Positions 47,264 through 56,492 of a stretch of DNA of 64,000 bases are shown here, in pieces. The position numbers were made by a program, and so were the translations under genes. The notes under the pieces are model-generated. The model did not search any database, had not been told where the DNA came from, and saw nothing but the letters and a program-made list of their open reading frames with translations. Source of the stretch: CBDBND01 sp965262665 (GTDB lineage: Bacteria; Pseudomonadota; Alphaproteobacteria; Rhodospirillales; Rhodospirillaceae); assembly GCA_965262665.1 (NCBI GenBank), contig CBDHFR010000004.1, positions 1,612,001 through 1,676,000 on the forward strand, in the 5' to 3' direction. Position 1 is the stretch's first letter, and each line of letters begins with the position of its first letter.

Positions 47264-48112
47264 CTACATCCAGTTGCCCCACGGGCCGGTTTCATGTTCG
47301 CCCGTGAACAAGTGGTCCGCGTTTAAGTACTTTTCCACCAAGGCCATAGTCCAGGGCTCGTCCAGGTAATCGAAATCGATGGGGCCCGGGCCGCGCCCCA
47401 GCCAGACACTGCCGTTTTTACTAACCTGCGGTCCGTGGGGAATGACGCCGTCGCGGAAAATGTAGGTGCCAGCGTTCACCTTGCCCATCTTGCCCATGAG
47501 GTAGTCGCCGTCGAGCAGGATCAGCTCTTCCCAGATGGAATGTCGTTCCAGCTTCGGGTCAAACCAACCCGCTGACTGTCGCACCATCAGCGTAAAGGCC
47601 TGGGTGTCTGGGTCAATGCGGATGTATTTCACACCGAGGCCAGCAGGCGCTTCCTCAGCCGGGCGGCCGGGGTGGGACGGGGGATCACCCCATGGCATGC
47701 CCTTGGCGTCGATGTCGTCGATGCGCATGTCCGTCCTGGCACCCTCGCTATCCTTATCGGCTTCCACGAACACCGGCGGTCCTTCGAACATCATGAACAA
47801 CTCACAACCCGCATCCGAGAAGGACTCACCCCACAGACATCCACCAGGTATGAAGCTGTAATGCCCAGCCTCTAAGACCGTGTCGCCGATCCTGAGGTCA
47901 CCGGTCATGACCAGAAGTTCGACGTCGTGTTCGTAATAGCCGCTTTCCCTGCGGATCCATTGCGGCGCGAGTGAGCTAAAGTAGGAGACAGCGCCGGTGT
48001 CGTGATCCCGGCTCAGTTCGGCGACGCGGAACCCAGTGGCAAACCCCTTGTTCATCAACGGCGTGCGCGGCATTTCCTGCGCGATTAAATACTCAACATG
48101 GTCACGCGCCAT
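47264..48112 (-). CDS. Cupin-fold protein (DUF4437-like)
   Basis: 282 residues from the ATG at 48112 (MARDHVEYLIAQ). Two cupin-like halves: GYYEHDVELLVMTGDLRIGD / HYSFIPGGCLWGESF, and RHSIWEELILLDGDYLMGKM / GTYIFRDGVIPHGPQVSKNG. The pattern resembles DUF4437/ChrR-cupin proteins. Catalytic role unknown. Alone on its strand between repeat elements. Confidence 0.7.
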   Translation of the reverse strand: MARDHVEYLIAQEMPRTPLMNKGFATGFRVAELSRDHDTGAVSYFSSLAPQWIRRESGYYEHDVELLVMTGDLRIGDTVLEAGHYSFIPGGCLWGESFSDAGCELFMMFEGPPVFVEADKDSEGARTDMRIDDIDAKGMPWGDPPSHPGRPAEEAPAGLGVKYIRIDPDTQAFTLMVRQSAGWFDPKLERHSIWEELILLDGDYLMGKMGKVNAGTYIFRDGVIPHGPQVSKNGSVWLGRGPGPIDFDYLDEPWTMALVEKYLNADHLFTGEHETGPWGNWM

Positions 48113-48781
48113 CGTTATCTCCCAATGGAATTTCCTAATGCAAGGTTTTAGCTTTCCGCGCTGGCGGTTCTTATATTCAATCTTGCGAGGGATCAAGTAA
48201 CCAACCCAGGGCGGGAAGCCTTTAACACTATACTGATTTCCCGGCCATTACCGTAGAAAACTGGTTTGAGTTGGGTTGTGGTTTTAGAAAACCTCATCCG
48301 CCGATAATTATGGCTTCAACTCCCAAGCGTTGACAATTAGTGGCGGACCCAACCCTTATGAATCAACCGGCTTATCCGGTTGTCTGAAATGTCGGTTTCG
48401 GTGGTTGCGGCGGCCCACAACCAACGTTGTCTTCACTTGGATGAGGTGTGGTTGTAATGGTTCTCAGCTAACAATACGCTCATCTGGCGTATGTGGCTCA
48501 AAACCACGTTTGGCCAAGCCAGATCCACGAGCACGAGCAGGCGGGCACGATCTTAACGCGCAAGCACCTCGCACAATTTCGTCTCGAATACCTGCGGTGA
48601 GGTAAGTGGGAGGGACACCTGCACAAGCGCCCCAAACCAGCCGATAAAAATCAGCTATCGCTTGGAATTTAAGGTGTTTTAACTGCTCATGGGTCGATCA
48701 AAGCCCCCGGCCACCCTTGCGGACATGGGCGAAAAAGCGCAGATTCCCGCTATCTCACGCACAGTTGGGAGACCTCAGGCC
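48113..48781. other. Non-coding stretch with two short-repeat units
   Basis: GAAAACCTCATCCG (48287-48300) is the inverse of part of the dispersed repeat; GCGGTGAGGTAAGTGGGAGG then GACA (48594-48617) is another, diverged, unit. No gene recognised. Confidence 0.5.
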
Positions 48782-49129
48782 ATGGCAAGCTCAGAAGGCC
48801 GCAAACACTATACGGCCGATTTCATCAAATCGGACACGGACCAAGCCGTGTTCCTCGGTAATGCGCTGATGGACGATATGATGACGTCGATCATCGCCCT
48901 CGGCGCGGAAGTGTGGGCCAACCGGCGGCGTACCCGCATCATCGAACTCCTCATGGAGAAGGGAGGCGCGGTCACACAGGAGATGATCGAAGCCTATGTG
49001 CTCACCCCAGAGGAGGAAACCAAGCTCAAAAAAGAGCGCGATGCCTTCATCCAGATCACCTACGGCCATATCGCACGGGACGGCGAGGACAAGACCGCGC
49101 TGGCCCGCGATGCCATCGACAACATGTAG
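48782..49129 (+). CDS. Conserved-looking small helical protein of unknown function
   Basis: 115 residues from the ATG at 48782 (MASSEGRKHYTADFIKSDTD), which has GGGAG nine bases upstream; the frame is open to 48689. Helical, charged C-terminal half (TPEEETKLKKERDAFIQITY). It ends 12 bases before a methyltransferase gene, so the two are likely co-transcribed and functionally linked. No family recognised. Confidence 0.6.
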   Translation: MASSEGRKHYTADFIKSDTDQAVFLGNALMDDMMTSIIALGAEVWANRRRTRIIELLMEKGGAVTQEMIEAYVLTPEEETKLKKERDAFIQITYGHIARDGEDKTALARDAIDNM

Positions 49130-49141
49130 GCCGGGGAGGGA

Positions 49142-50350
49142 ATGACCATGATTAAAAGACGGACTCTAATGGGCGCGACGGCGGCAACCGCCTCATTCGT
49201 CGGCGCCATGTTCTCAAGCCGCAAGGCCTCTGCGAAAACCGCGAACACCTTCAGGGAGGCGGACCTGCAGCCCCGCGGACAGATCGGCCGCCTGGAACGG
49301 CTGCCAACCCAGCACCTCGAAGCCCAGCATGATTTCATCACCGGCTTCCGCATCTTCGCCAACCGGGACATGACCCGCGCTGCGCGCAAGCGCGTATCCG
49401 ACATCATGCGGGCCAAAGGCATGTCTCCCGTTGACGACCTGCCCATTGAGGACGTGCTTGACCATGTCGCTGACGATCCGCTGGTGGCGGGCAGCGCGCG
49501 CATGTGGCTCTCAGCCCAGCAGATCAACTGGAAGACTCTCTACAACGAGTTCCATGGCAACGAAGACGCCTACCTTACCGAAATGGAAGCGGCGGATGCC
49601 TCGGGGCCGGGCACGCTGGAACTGAACCCGGACATGGACATGCCTGACTACACCCGCCATGAGATCCATATTCAGCCGGGCGGCTATGTGGGTGACCCGT
49701 TCGCAGGGCACGTCTACCATTACGGCACCAACAACTTCTTCCAAGGCCGCAACGACCAGGACGAAATGCATATCGGCCTAGCGGGCGCCATTCCGCCGCC
49801 GGAGTATGGCCGAGTGGAACGCGTGCTCGACCAGGGCTGCAGCTGCGGCCAGTTGTCGGTGGCCATCAAGCAGCGCTTCCCCAACGCGGAAGTGTGGGGC
49901 ATTGATGTGGGCGGCCCGATGGTGCGCTACGCTCATATGCGCGCCGTCGACCTCGACGTGGAGGTCAACTTCGCCCAGCGCCTGGCCGAGGACAGCAAGT
50001 TCCCCGACAACCACTTCGACATCGTCACCAACAACATCATGTTCCACGAAGTCTCGCCGCAAGGCACGGTGGATGTCCTGAAGGAATCCTTCCGCGTGTT
50101 GCGGCCGGGCGGGGTCTTTTATCCGATGGATTTCTATACCGGCAGTGGGCCGGGCAGGGGCGTCTACAGCTCGTTCCGCCAATGGTGGGACAGCCGCTGG
50201 AACGGCGAGCCCTGGCGCCTCGAATACGCCAAGCTCGGCTTCGACGGCTTCAACCAACTGATGCGCGACGTCGGCTTCGAGGTGAACGAAAACGGACCGC
50301 CGTCTCGCCGCGGCGCCAAACGCAACGTGGTGGGAACAAAGCCGGCTTAG
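49142..50350 (+). CDS. SAM-dependent methyltransferase with a Tat-like leader
   Basis: 402 residues. The N-terminus has a twin-arginine leader (IKRRTLMGATAATASFVGAM, then FSSRKASA). The class I Rossmann domain is clear from about 220: VERVLDQGCSCGQLSVAIKQ (motif I), FPNAEVWGIDVGG, FPDNHFDIVTNNIMFHEVSP, RVLRPGGVFYPMDFY. Methyltransf_25/11-like; substrate unknown. An exported SAM enzyme is surprising because SAM is cytoplasmic; the leader may be vestigial or misread. A strong terminator follows. Confidence 0.8.
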   Translation: MTMIKRRTLMGATAATASFVGAMFSSRKASAKTANTFREADLQPRGQIGRLERLPTQHLEAQHDFITGFRIFANRDMTRAARKRVSDIMRAKGMSPVDDLPIEDVLDHVADDPLVAGSARMWLSAQQINWKTLYNEFHGNEDAYLTEMEAADASGPGTLELNPDMDMPDYTRHEIHIQPGGYVGDPFAGHVYHYGTNNFFQGRNDQDEMHIGLAGAIPPPEYGRVERVLDQGCSCGQLSVAIKQRFPNAEVWGIDVGGPMVRYAHMRAVDLDVEVNFAQRLAEDSKFPDNHFDIVTNNIMFHEVSPQGTVDVLKESFRVLRPGGVFYPMDFYTGSGPGRGVYSSFRQWWDSRWNGEPWRLEYAKLGFDGFNQLMRDVGFEVNENGPPSRRGAKRNVVGTKPA

Positions 50351-50374
50351 TCTACCGCGTCATAATGTGAGTGA

Positions 50375-50417
50375 GATGAGGGGCGGCCTCGGAAACGGGG
50401 CCGCCCCTCATCTGTTT
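50375..50417 (+). terminator. Rho-independent terminator after the methyltransferase
   Basis: GATGAGGGGCGGCC and GGCCGCCCCTCATC form a long GC-rich stem around CGGAAACG, followed by TGTTTT. Confidence 0.85.
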
Positions 50418-50623
50418 TAACTGCTTACAATTTCGTTGAAATAGTCGACTGAGAAGAACGAGGAATGCCTTGGCAGTTTTGATGTTTTCGAGGTGAAGGC
50501 CGTTTCTAGATTGCAAGAATGGAGCTGATGCGTGTTCGTTGTCTTGCGATTTGGTAGCGGCGTGGGATTCCCTTGAAGCATCGCTCAAGGGGGGGGTCCG
50601 GTGCGCCCGAACCGTCCAGGTGT

Positions 50624-50703
50624 GGATCAGGTTTTCGAAAGGGACAGGCTTACAGAGGATCCATCTTCACTTCAACCGGATAAGGTTTTCGGAAGGGACA
50701 GCC
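50624..50703 (+). repeat. Two AAGGGACAG short-repeat units
   Basis: GGATCAGGTTTTCGAAAGGG then ACAGGC (50624-50649), and CGGATAAGGTTTTCGGAAGG then GACAGCC (50677-50703), in the same orientation. They lie between the methyltransferase terminator and the carbonic anhydrase 3' end. Confidence 0.75.
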
Positions 50704-50741
50704 TGCGCGCCGATTAAAAACTCATGTCATGAACTTTAAAT

Positions 50742-51602
50742 TCAGGTGAATAGATTACTCGATAGGCGAGAGCAACTCGGGTGCAGTGACCAACTGCCGT
50801 GCGATTTCGTTTCGTTAAACACATTTCCTTGCTCTGCCCAGCGGTGCAGCGAGTTGATATCGAGCTTGGTACATTGTGGGCGCACATTCCACGTCACTTT
50901 GATCGGTGAACAAGAGTGTTGATCGTATAACGGACCGGTCGTCGAGCCTCGAAATAACACAGGCTCGCCCGTCGTCGTCGGAATCGACTTGGCCTGATGT
51001 CGGCCGTCGACAATGTTTCCTCCATATGCCATTGCGCTAAAATCGAGTGAATTTGGATCGTTGACGACGAGAAATACCTGAGCTTCCACACGTAACAATG
51101 GGTCGCTGCAGCCTTCCGGGACGCAAGCGCCAAGTCCTTCACCCGGCGTTGCAACGCAGGACGTATACACCCAATGTACTTCGATTGTGTCGCCGGGCTT
51201 CACACCTTGGTAGGCGCCCTCTGCCGGTGCAAGTTCAGCTACGCTTAGAGTGGGCGTTTCGTTGCAGGCATATCCACCGTTATCGGCGTCGCTAACAAAA
51301 ATATTGAATCCCGAACCTTTGTGTTCGGCATTGGTATGCGTGTGTATGTTGCACAGGTTCATTTCGCTAGCTGTCGGCGCTAACGGGAACGCGTCCGTGT
51401 TCATGCCGGCCTTATTACTAATATCCCGCGGTGATTGCGGTCCCATGTCGACGCAAAGCTCTGAGCTTACCGGCTGGGCAGAGGTATTAGCAGACGAGCC
51501 GGACTCAGGCGTGCTCTCTCCATCGCAACCAGTCAACAACATGGTAAGCGCAATACTCAAACTGAAATAAACGTTGATAAGTATGGCTCCTACTGTAGGC
51601 AT
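50742..51602 (-). CDS. Delta-class carbonic anhydrase, lipoprotein, shifted C-terminus
   Basis: 286 residues. The lipobox LTGC (residues 23-26) predicts lipid anchoring. The signature CVDMGPQSPRDISNKAGMNT, then MNLCNIHTHTNAEHKGSGFN, matches the delta-class enzyme, in which this region supplies zinc ligands. The last 15 or so residues (HGSWSLHPSCSRLSSNLFT) look unlike the family; in the next frame the DNA reads RQLVTAPELLSPIE and a stop at 50755-50757, so a slip lies near 50795-50810. It hydrates CO2 in the periplasm. The ATG at 51602 overlaps an IS end. Confidence 0.8.
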   Translation of the reverse strand: MPTVGAILINVYFSLSIALTMLLTGCDGESTPESGSSANTSAQPVSSELCVDMGPQSPRDISNKAGMNTDAFPLAPTASEMNLCNIHTHTNAEHKGSGFNIFVSDADNGGYACNETPTLSVAELAPAEGAYQGVKPGDTIEVHWVYTSCVATPGEGLGACVPEGCSDPLLRVEAQVFLVVNDPNSLDFSAMAYGGNIVDGRHQAKSIPTTTGEPVLFRGSTTGPLYDQHSCSPIKVTWNVRPQCTKLDINSLHRWAEQGNVFNETKSHGSWSLHPSCSRLSSNLFT

Positions 51603-51935
51603 TGTCAGACGAACTCGGCCGGACCCTTAAAACCTGCAGTCAAGGATTATCAGGCGGCAAGTTGACTCCACTCGCCCAGTGCGGCGGCTCTGTCTTGCTT
51701 TATGATTATAACGGGATGGGCGCAACGGCATTGTCAGGCTAACTGGCCCGGACCTGAAGAACCCATAATACAGGACTTTCAGGCAGCAAGTTGGCGCCAC
51801 TCGGCCAGGGCGGTGGCTGGGGCTTGTTTGAAAATATCGCGGCGGTTGAGATGGCGTTGGTGGTTGAAATGGTTGTGGATCGAAGCATGGACGGAGGAGA
51901 ATTTCTGCAAGGTCTTATGTCTCTGAACCGCGCCA
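51603..51935 (-). pseudogene. Two nested C-terminal fragments of an IS6-like transposase
   Basis: The minus frame has RHKTLQKFSSVHASIHNHFN then KQAPATALAEWRQLAA (51779-51935). A second copy of the tail, DRAAALGEWSQLAA, lies at about 51650-51700. Each is followed by an end-like sequence, GGCATTGTCAG (around 51598 and 51730). Family assignment to IS6 is tentative. The outer end touches the carbonic anhydrase start codon. Confidence 0.55.
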
Positions 51936-51989
51936 CTACCCCTTCCCGTCGTCGGAAGGGTTGATGTGAGTTTTCTGCCCGTTCTATGA

Positions 51990-52147
51990 GTAAGTCTCGA
52001 TTTCACAATCTTGGTTACACGTAATTCATTGATATTATGAAATAAATAATAAAATTGGATTATTCTAAGAATCTGACGATAGAATTGCGTAATCAAAATG
52101 AAAGCGGATTCATTACAACGTCAGCGCATCCAAGCGTACCTTTGTCG
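51990..52147. repeat. Dispersed repeat, diverged copy R3
   Basis: The right two-thirds aligns with R1/R2: GCGTAATCAAAATGAAAGCG, then GCGTACCTTTGTC at the end. The left part is strongly diverged. Same orientation as R1 and R2. Confidence 0.6.
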
Positions 52148-52399
52148 TATAATCTACACGTCATAGGGTCTGTGGCGTGAGAGATGATACGACCATCGTC
52201 GCGCAGCACTTTGAGCCTGCGCCTTCCGAACACCTCATCCACACTTGGCCGGTTTGCATCACGACTAAATGGAATGGACGCCTCCCACCCACTGACGTTG
52301 GCCGGCGGAGGGATGTGGTGGACCCTCGCGAGCCGACGGCATCTAAAGTACCCAGGTGGTGAAGAGCAAGCTCTTCACGGGCAAACCGGAGGGGCCGAC

Positions 52400-53443
52400 A
52401 TGAAGATTAACAGAACAGTCGTTGGCGTGGATACGGCGAAGAGAGTGTTTCAATTGCATTGGTCCGATATGGAGACGGGCGAGATCGTGGACTTGCGGCT
52501 GACGCGGGTGAGGTTCCTGGAGCACTTCGCCAATCGTGCGCCGTGCCTGATCGGCATGGAGGCGTACGGCGGCTCGCAGCACTAGGCGCGTCGGCTTCGC
52601 GAGCTGGGCCACGAGGTCCGCGTTCTACCGGCGAAGATGGTTCGCCCGTTCGTGGGCGGCAACAAGAGCGATGCGCATGATGCGCGTGCGGTCTGGACGG
52701 CGGTACAGCAGCCCGGCATCAAGACGGTTGCGATCAAGAGCGAGGGGCAACAAGCGGTTCTGGCGCTGCACCGCATGCGCCAGCAACTGGTCAAGTTCCG
52801 CACTGCTCAGATCAACGGCCTGCGTGGGCTGCTGACTGAGTACGGCGAGGTGATGCCGCAAGGCCGGGCCGGTCTGCGCAGAGGTATCGTTTCGGCCTTT
52901 GAGAAAGTGTCGGAGCGGCTGCCGTGGATGGTCATCGAGACTCTGCGCGAGCAGTGGGCCCGTGTAATCCGGCTCGACGAGGAGATTGGCGACATTGAGC
53001 GGCGGCTCAAGCTGTGGCACCGGGACAATGCCGCCAGCCGGCGGATCGCCGAGATCCCCGGCGTCGGGGTGCTGAGCGCGCCCGTGGCGGTCGCCGCAAT
53101 GGGCGATCCCGGCGCGTTCAAATCCGGACGGGAGTTTGCCGCCTGGTTGGGCCTTGTGCCCCGGCACAGCGGTACCGGCGGGCGGGTGCGCATGCTCGGC
53201 ATCTCCAAGCGCGGTGATACTTACCTGCGTACCTTATTGATCCACGGCGCCCGATTGATCCACGGCGCCCGCTCGGTGCTCACAAACAGCAAAGCGCCGT
53301 CCGAATGGGTATTGCGCTTGGCCGAGCGGAGGCCGAAGAACGTAGCCACCGCCGCGCTTGCGAACAAGATCGCACGCACGATCTGGGCCTTGCTGGCTCC
53401 TGACCGGGTGTACCAATCGAACTTCGTTAGCCAGCCCGCATAA
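52400..53443 (+). pseudogene. IS110-family transposase with an amber codon
   Basis: About 347 residues. The DEDD RuvC-like N-terminus (NRTVVGVDTAKRVFQLHW ... CLIGMEAYGG) precedes a TAG at 52583-52585, in place of a Trp usual in SxxxW of this family. The frame then continues: RVLPAKMVRPFVGGNKSDAH, and the transposase_20 domain RIAEIPGVGVLSAPVAVAAM. An 18-bp tandem duplication (53236-53271) repeats LIHGAR in frame. IS110 elements use a bridge RNA from their non-coding end; I could not define it here. Confidence 0.85.
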
Positions 53444-53583
53444 GCGCGGCTGGTGACTGGAAACCGCAAAGGAGATGGCACGCTGAAAGGTTGCGCAAGG
53501 TACGACAAGGTGTGATGGCAAATAGGTCAGACCGCGACCCGCCAAGCCTGCATCCGCCGTCGGGCCACGAGCCCACCGAAGAA
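53444..53583 (+). other. IS110 downstream non-coding end
   Basis: The sequence following the transposase, including AAGGTGTGATGGCAAATAGG, is the probable right end of the IS110 element. In IS1111-type members the guide RNA comes from this side. No structure was computed. Confidence 0.35.
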
Positions 53584-53844
53584 ATGAGGCGCGGGTCGGC
53601 AGATTCCATCAGGGCCAGCAGGAACAAGCCCTGCATAAGGCCGGATATAAAACTGCAACCTGACTGCTCCGAAACACCAAATCTGTCCTTGCCATCGGGG
53701 GGCGTCCATATAAAATGAGGCGCGGGTCGGCAGATTCCATCAGGGCCAGCAGGAACAAGCCCCGCATAAGGCCGGATATAAAACTGCAACCTGACTGCTC
53801 CGAAACACCAAATCTGTCCTTGCCATCGGGGGCGTCCATATAAC
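53584..53844. repeat. 131-bp tandem duplication downstream of IS110
   Basis: Starting ATGAGGCGCGGGTCGGCAGA at 53584 and again at 53715, the unit is duplicated almost perfectly; one copy has GGGGGG and the other GGGGG near its end. It is non-coding. Confidence 0.85.
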
Positions 53845-53847
53845 CGG

Positions 53848-53874
53848 CGGATGAGATTTTCGAAACGGACAGCC
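53848..53874 (+). repeat. AAGGGACAG short repeat, diverged
   Basis: CGGATGAGATTTTCGAAACG then GACAGCC, two to three changes from the 14481 unit. It lies 145 bases before the bactofilin gene. Confidence 0.6.
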
Positions 53875-54018
53875 GTCCCATATGTACTGAACAAGGGCAA
53901 AAGACTGGAAGACTGGCTCGACCACGAATAATCTTGCGGGTAGGCAAGACGCTATGGATATTCGTGGAACGATATAACGTCGTTCGTGACCGGGGTTTAT
54001 TAACCTAGAGGATAGAAT

Positions 54019-54567
54019 ATGATTGACGCACTCAAAAACAAGGCTTCATCGGCACCCGAAGATTCGCGGTGGAACCCCATTTCCAGAACGTTGGAAACCC
54101 TCAAACCCCAGACGGATGAGCCCGTGAAGAATCCTGCGGGAGAAACTGCGGAGGTAGGTTCCACATCGAACAAGCAACAATCCGCTGGCACGATCACAAC
54201 GATCGGTGCCACGGCCACCATCAAGGGCGACATCACCGGGAAAGAGGACATTGTTGTCAGCGGCAAGGTCGAAGGTAACATTGATTCAGGCGGTAGCGTC
54301 GCCAGTATAGAACTGTCTGGGCATGTAAAGGGTAATATCAGCGGCAAGCAAGTGAAGATTAAGGGAACCCTATCCGGAGATATCAAAGCCTCGGAAAACG
54401 CCGTTATTTTTTCTACTGGCATCGTTCAAGGCACGATTAATTCTCTAGGAGTTGAAATTGAGGATGGCGCAAAGTTCAAGGGGTGCATCGATATGGAGAT
54501 CGGCGAAAGCACAGAGGACCCTCCCAAGGCACCCCTCGCTACACCATCAGAAGATTTGAAGCCGTAG
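54019..54567 (+). CDS. Bactofilin
   Basis: 182 residues. A disordered N-terminal tail (1-60) is followed by the right-handed beta-helix DUF583 domain: TIGATATIKGDITGKEDIVV, VEGNIDSGGSVASIELSGHV, KIKGTLSGDIKASENAVIFS. A Pro-rich tail ends the protein. Bactofilins polymerise without nucleotide under the membrane and help shape cells or position enzymes. The stop (TAG) overlaps the next gene's GTG. Confidence 0.93.
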   Translation: MIDALKNKASSAPEDSRWNPISRTLETLKPQTDEPVKNPAGETAEVGSTSNKQQSAGTITTIGATATIKGDITGKEDIVVSGKVEGNIDSGGSVASIELSGHVKGNISGKQVKIKGTLSGDIKASENAVIFSTGIVQGTINSLGVEIEDGAKFKGCIDMEIGESTEDPPKAPLATPSEDLKP

Positions 54568-55196
54568 TGAAAGCGGGAACGTCCACGGGTTTGGACGCAG
54601 ATAGGGGTCTGAACGGTATTCCCCCTCCGCTAGGTTGGTCATCGGAAACGGCACGCTTGTTGCCGCACGTGTTCAAAGGCATAGATTTTGCGCAAAAGCT
54701 GTATGTTCTTGATGTGGGGTCGGCACAGCCCAAAAGTATCGAGTTTTTTTCCCGATTCCGTTGTCGTTTATATGTCGCCGACCTATTTGACCCATCGGTT
54801 TTAGGACGGAATGTAGATTCACTGTCGACGTTTCTAGAATACGCCAAGAATGTCTATTTCGATGTGTGCCTGTTGTGGGACTATCTCAATTACATGGACG
54901 ACGCTGCGCTTAAGGAATTCTTATCCGCTCTCAGCGGGCACATTCACCCCAACACCCGAGTGTTTGCCACTGCGGCGTATTCGACCGACTATCCATTAGC
55001 CGCCCATCAATATGCCATAATAGATTTTGATCGGTTAGCCATTCGGCGGGTCTCCACACGGCTTCCCCACCCGCGTTCACAAGCCGAGATACTGAAGGCT
55101 ATGCAATATTTCAAAGTGCATCGCGCCGCGCTTCGTCGCGACAACCGCGTTGAACTGATCTTGAAGAGTTCCCTCAAAAAGGCGTCGTCAGAATAG
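54567..55196 (+). CDS. Methyltransferase-like protein coupled to bactofilin
   Basis: 209 residues from the GTG at 54567, which overlaps the bactofilin stop (TAGTG). The central region looks like a Rossmann methyltransferase: KLYVLDVGSAQPKSIEFF, CRLYVADLFDPS, FDVCLLWDYLNYMDDAALKE, and HPNTRVFATAAYSTDYPLAA. The glycine-rich SAM loop is weak (DVGSAQ), so activity is uncertain. Overlap implies translational coupling with bactofilin. Confidence 0.65.
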   Translation: MKAGTSTGLDADRGLNGIPPPLGWSSETARLLPHVFKGIDFAQKLYVLDVGSAQPKSIEFFSRFRCRLYVADLFDPSVLGRNVDSLSTFLEYAKNVYFDVCLLWDYLNYMDDAALKEFLSALSGHIHPNTRVFATAAYSTDYPLAAHQYAIIDFDRLAIRRVSTRLPHPRSQAEILKAMQYFKVHRAALRRDNRVELILKSSLKKASSE

Positions 55197-55231
55197 ATCA
55201 GCTTGAGCTACCCAGCCTGGCGGCCTGCTTC

Positions 55232-55519
55232 TCAGGCGACGAGGTTCCAGAATGATTGCTTGCGGTTGTGCTCACGCCTGAGACGGGCCTCATAGGCTTC
55301 GTGCGTTTCATAGGTGCCGAAGTTCTGGATGCCTGAGGACAGGCTGGAACATTCCAGCAGGTGGCGAGCCGCGTGCTTGTAACGGGTCGATCGTCTCCGG
55401 CTCAGGGTGAAATCGATCATGGCCCGCAGGACCAGCGTGGCGGCGAGGGGATGTTTGGCTGCTAATGCATCTGCCGCAGGGATCAGGATTTCGTAGTGGT
55501 CGCCATTATTTCGCGGCAA
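55232..55519 (-). pseudogene. DUF6880-like C-terminal fragment
   Basis: 95 residues: LIPAADALAAKHPLAATLVL, RSTRYKHAARHLLECSSLSS, HEAYEARLRREHNRKQSFWN. This resembles the C-terminus of long bacterial proteins carrying DUF6880. The N-terminal region is absent; the upstream DNA is IS21-like. Function unknown. Confidence 0.6.
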
Positions 55520-55740
55520 TCAAGGTGACAGCAGCGCGACAAACAAGTTGAGAGTCCCGTGTGGAGAGGCAGAAGTGGCGGCCGTTAACGCAAAAAGGGC
55601 GTAGTCCGATTGTAGTTGAAGGCCGCCGGATAGAAATTTTGCCTGTCCTCTTTTGGCGATTGCGGCCGGTCGGTAATGGTCTCGCGATATTCTCGATAGA
55701 GGAGCGCGAGGGGCCCGGCCGCCATGTAACTGATCACCAG

Positions 55741-56240
55741 ATGAGGTCTTTCATGAAACACAGGAAAACCAGCGCCACTGAAGTAGCCGCCGCGAAGGCA
55801 GGTTTCAGTGCTGCCACCGGCTACAGGATCAAGCGGGATCCGACACTTCCCTCGCAAAAGAAAGCCCCGCGGGGACGGCGGCGTCTAGACCCGCTGGCCG
55901 ATATTTTTGACTCCGAGGTTGTGCCGATGCTGGAGAACAATGCCGGCGTTCGCCCGGTGGGCGTTCTCCAGGAACTGATGCGGCGCCATCCCGAACTGGA
56001 CCCGGGTATCCGGCGCACCCTGGAACGGCGCATCCGTGACTGGCGCGCAAGATACGGCCCCGAGCGGGACGTGATATTCCGCCAGACACACGAGCCGGGC
56101 CGGATTGGCCTGTCGGACTTCACCTCCATGAACTCTCTTGGCGTCACCATTGCCGGGCAACCGCTGGATCACATGCTGTACCACTTCCGGCTGCCCTGGT
56201 CGGGATTTGCTCACCAAGCGAATACGCAGGTCTTCCGATA
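55741..56240 (+). pseudogene. IS21-family IstA transposase N-terminal fragment
   Basis: MKHRKTSATEVAAAKAGFSA is the N-terminal HTH; RDVIFRQTHEPGRIGLSDFT contains the first catalytic Asp. It breaks down after FRLPWSGFAH, before the second Asp, and runs into unrelated sequence. Together with the IstB and end fragments it shows several decayed IS21 elements. Confidence 0.75.
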
Positions 56241-56356
56241 CAGCCACGATGCCCCCGCCAAAGCGGCTATCGAATCAGTCTGCCAAGACCATGACAACAA
56301 AATTTTGATTCATTCAACCTCGGAAGGAATACATGTAATGATTTCAATGGCTTAGC

Positions 56357-56431
56357 TTGTCCAACCCCTCTCAAGCGGGCCATTGTAACCATTAGAGAAA
56401 ATCCGAATTGTCCAACCTTTTTTTGGACACT
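56357..56431. promoter_or_regulatory. TTGTCCAACC repeats, possible prophage operator
   Basis: TTGTCCAACC occurs at 56357 and 56408; the second forms an inverted pair with TTGGACA (56410-56431 region). It lies 60-130 bases before the first gene of the plus-strand head module. Operator role is inferred. Confidence 0.4.
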
Positions 56432-56492
56432 TGGGACCAACAGAAAGAAGGAGAACGAAACACCTAAACAACCACACGATGGAGTCAATGTC

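Noticed and set aside
35732..52585. Recoded amber codons, since TAG interrupts IS3 OrfB, IS630 and IS110 transposases and the methylase remnant
   Set aside because: All are in decaying mobile elements, most changes are one step from the expected codon, and TAG is a normal stop in bactofilin. No suppressor tRNA was seen.
53584..53844. CRISPR array from repeated sequence
   Set aside because: Only two 131-bp copies in direct tandem, no short repeats alternating with unique spacers, and no cas genes.
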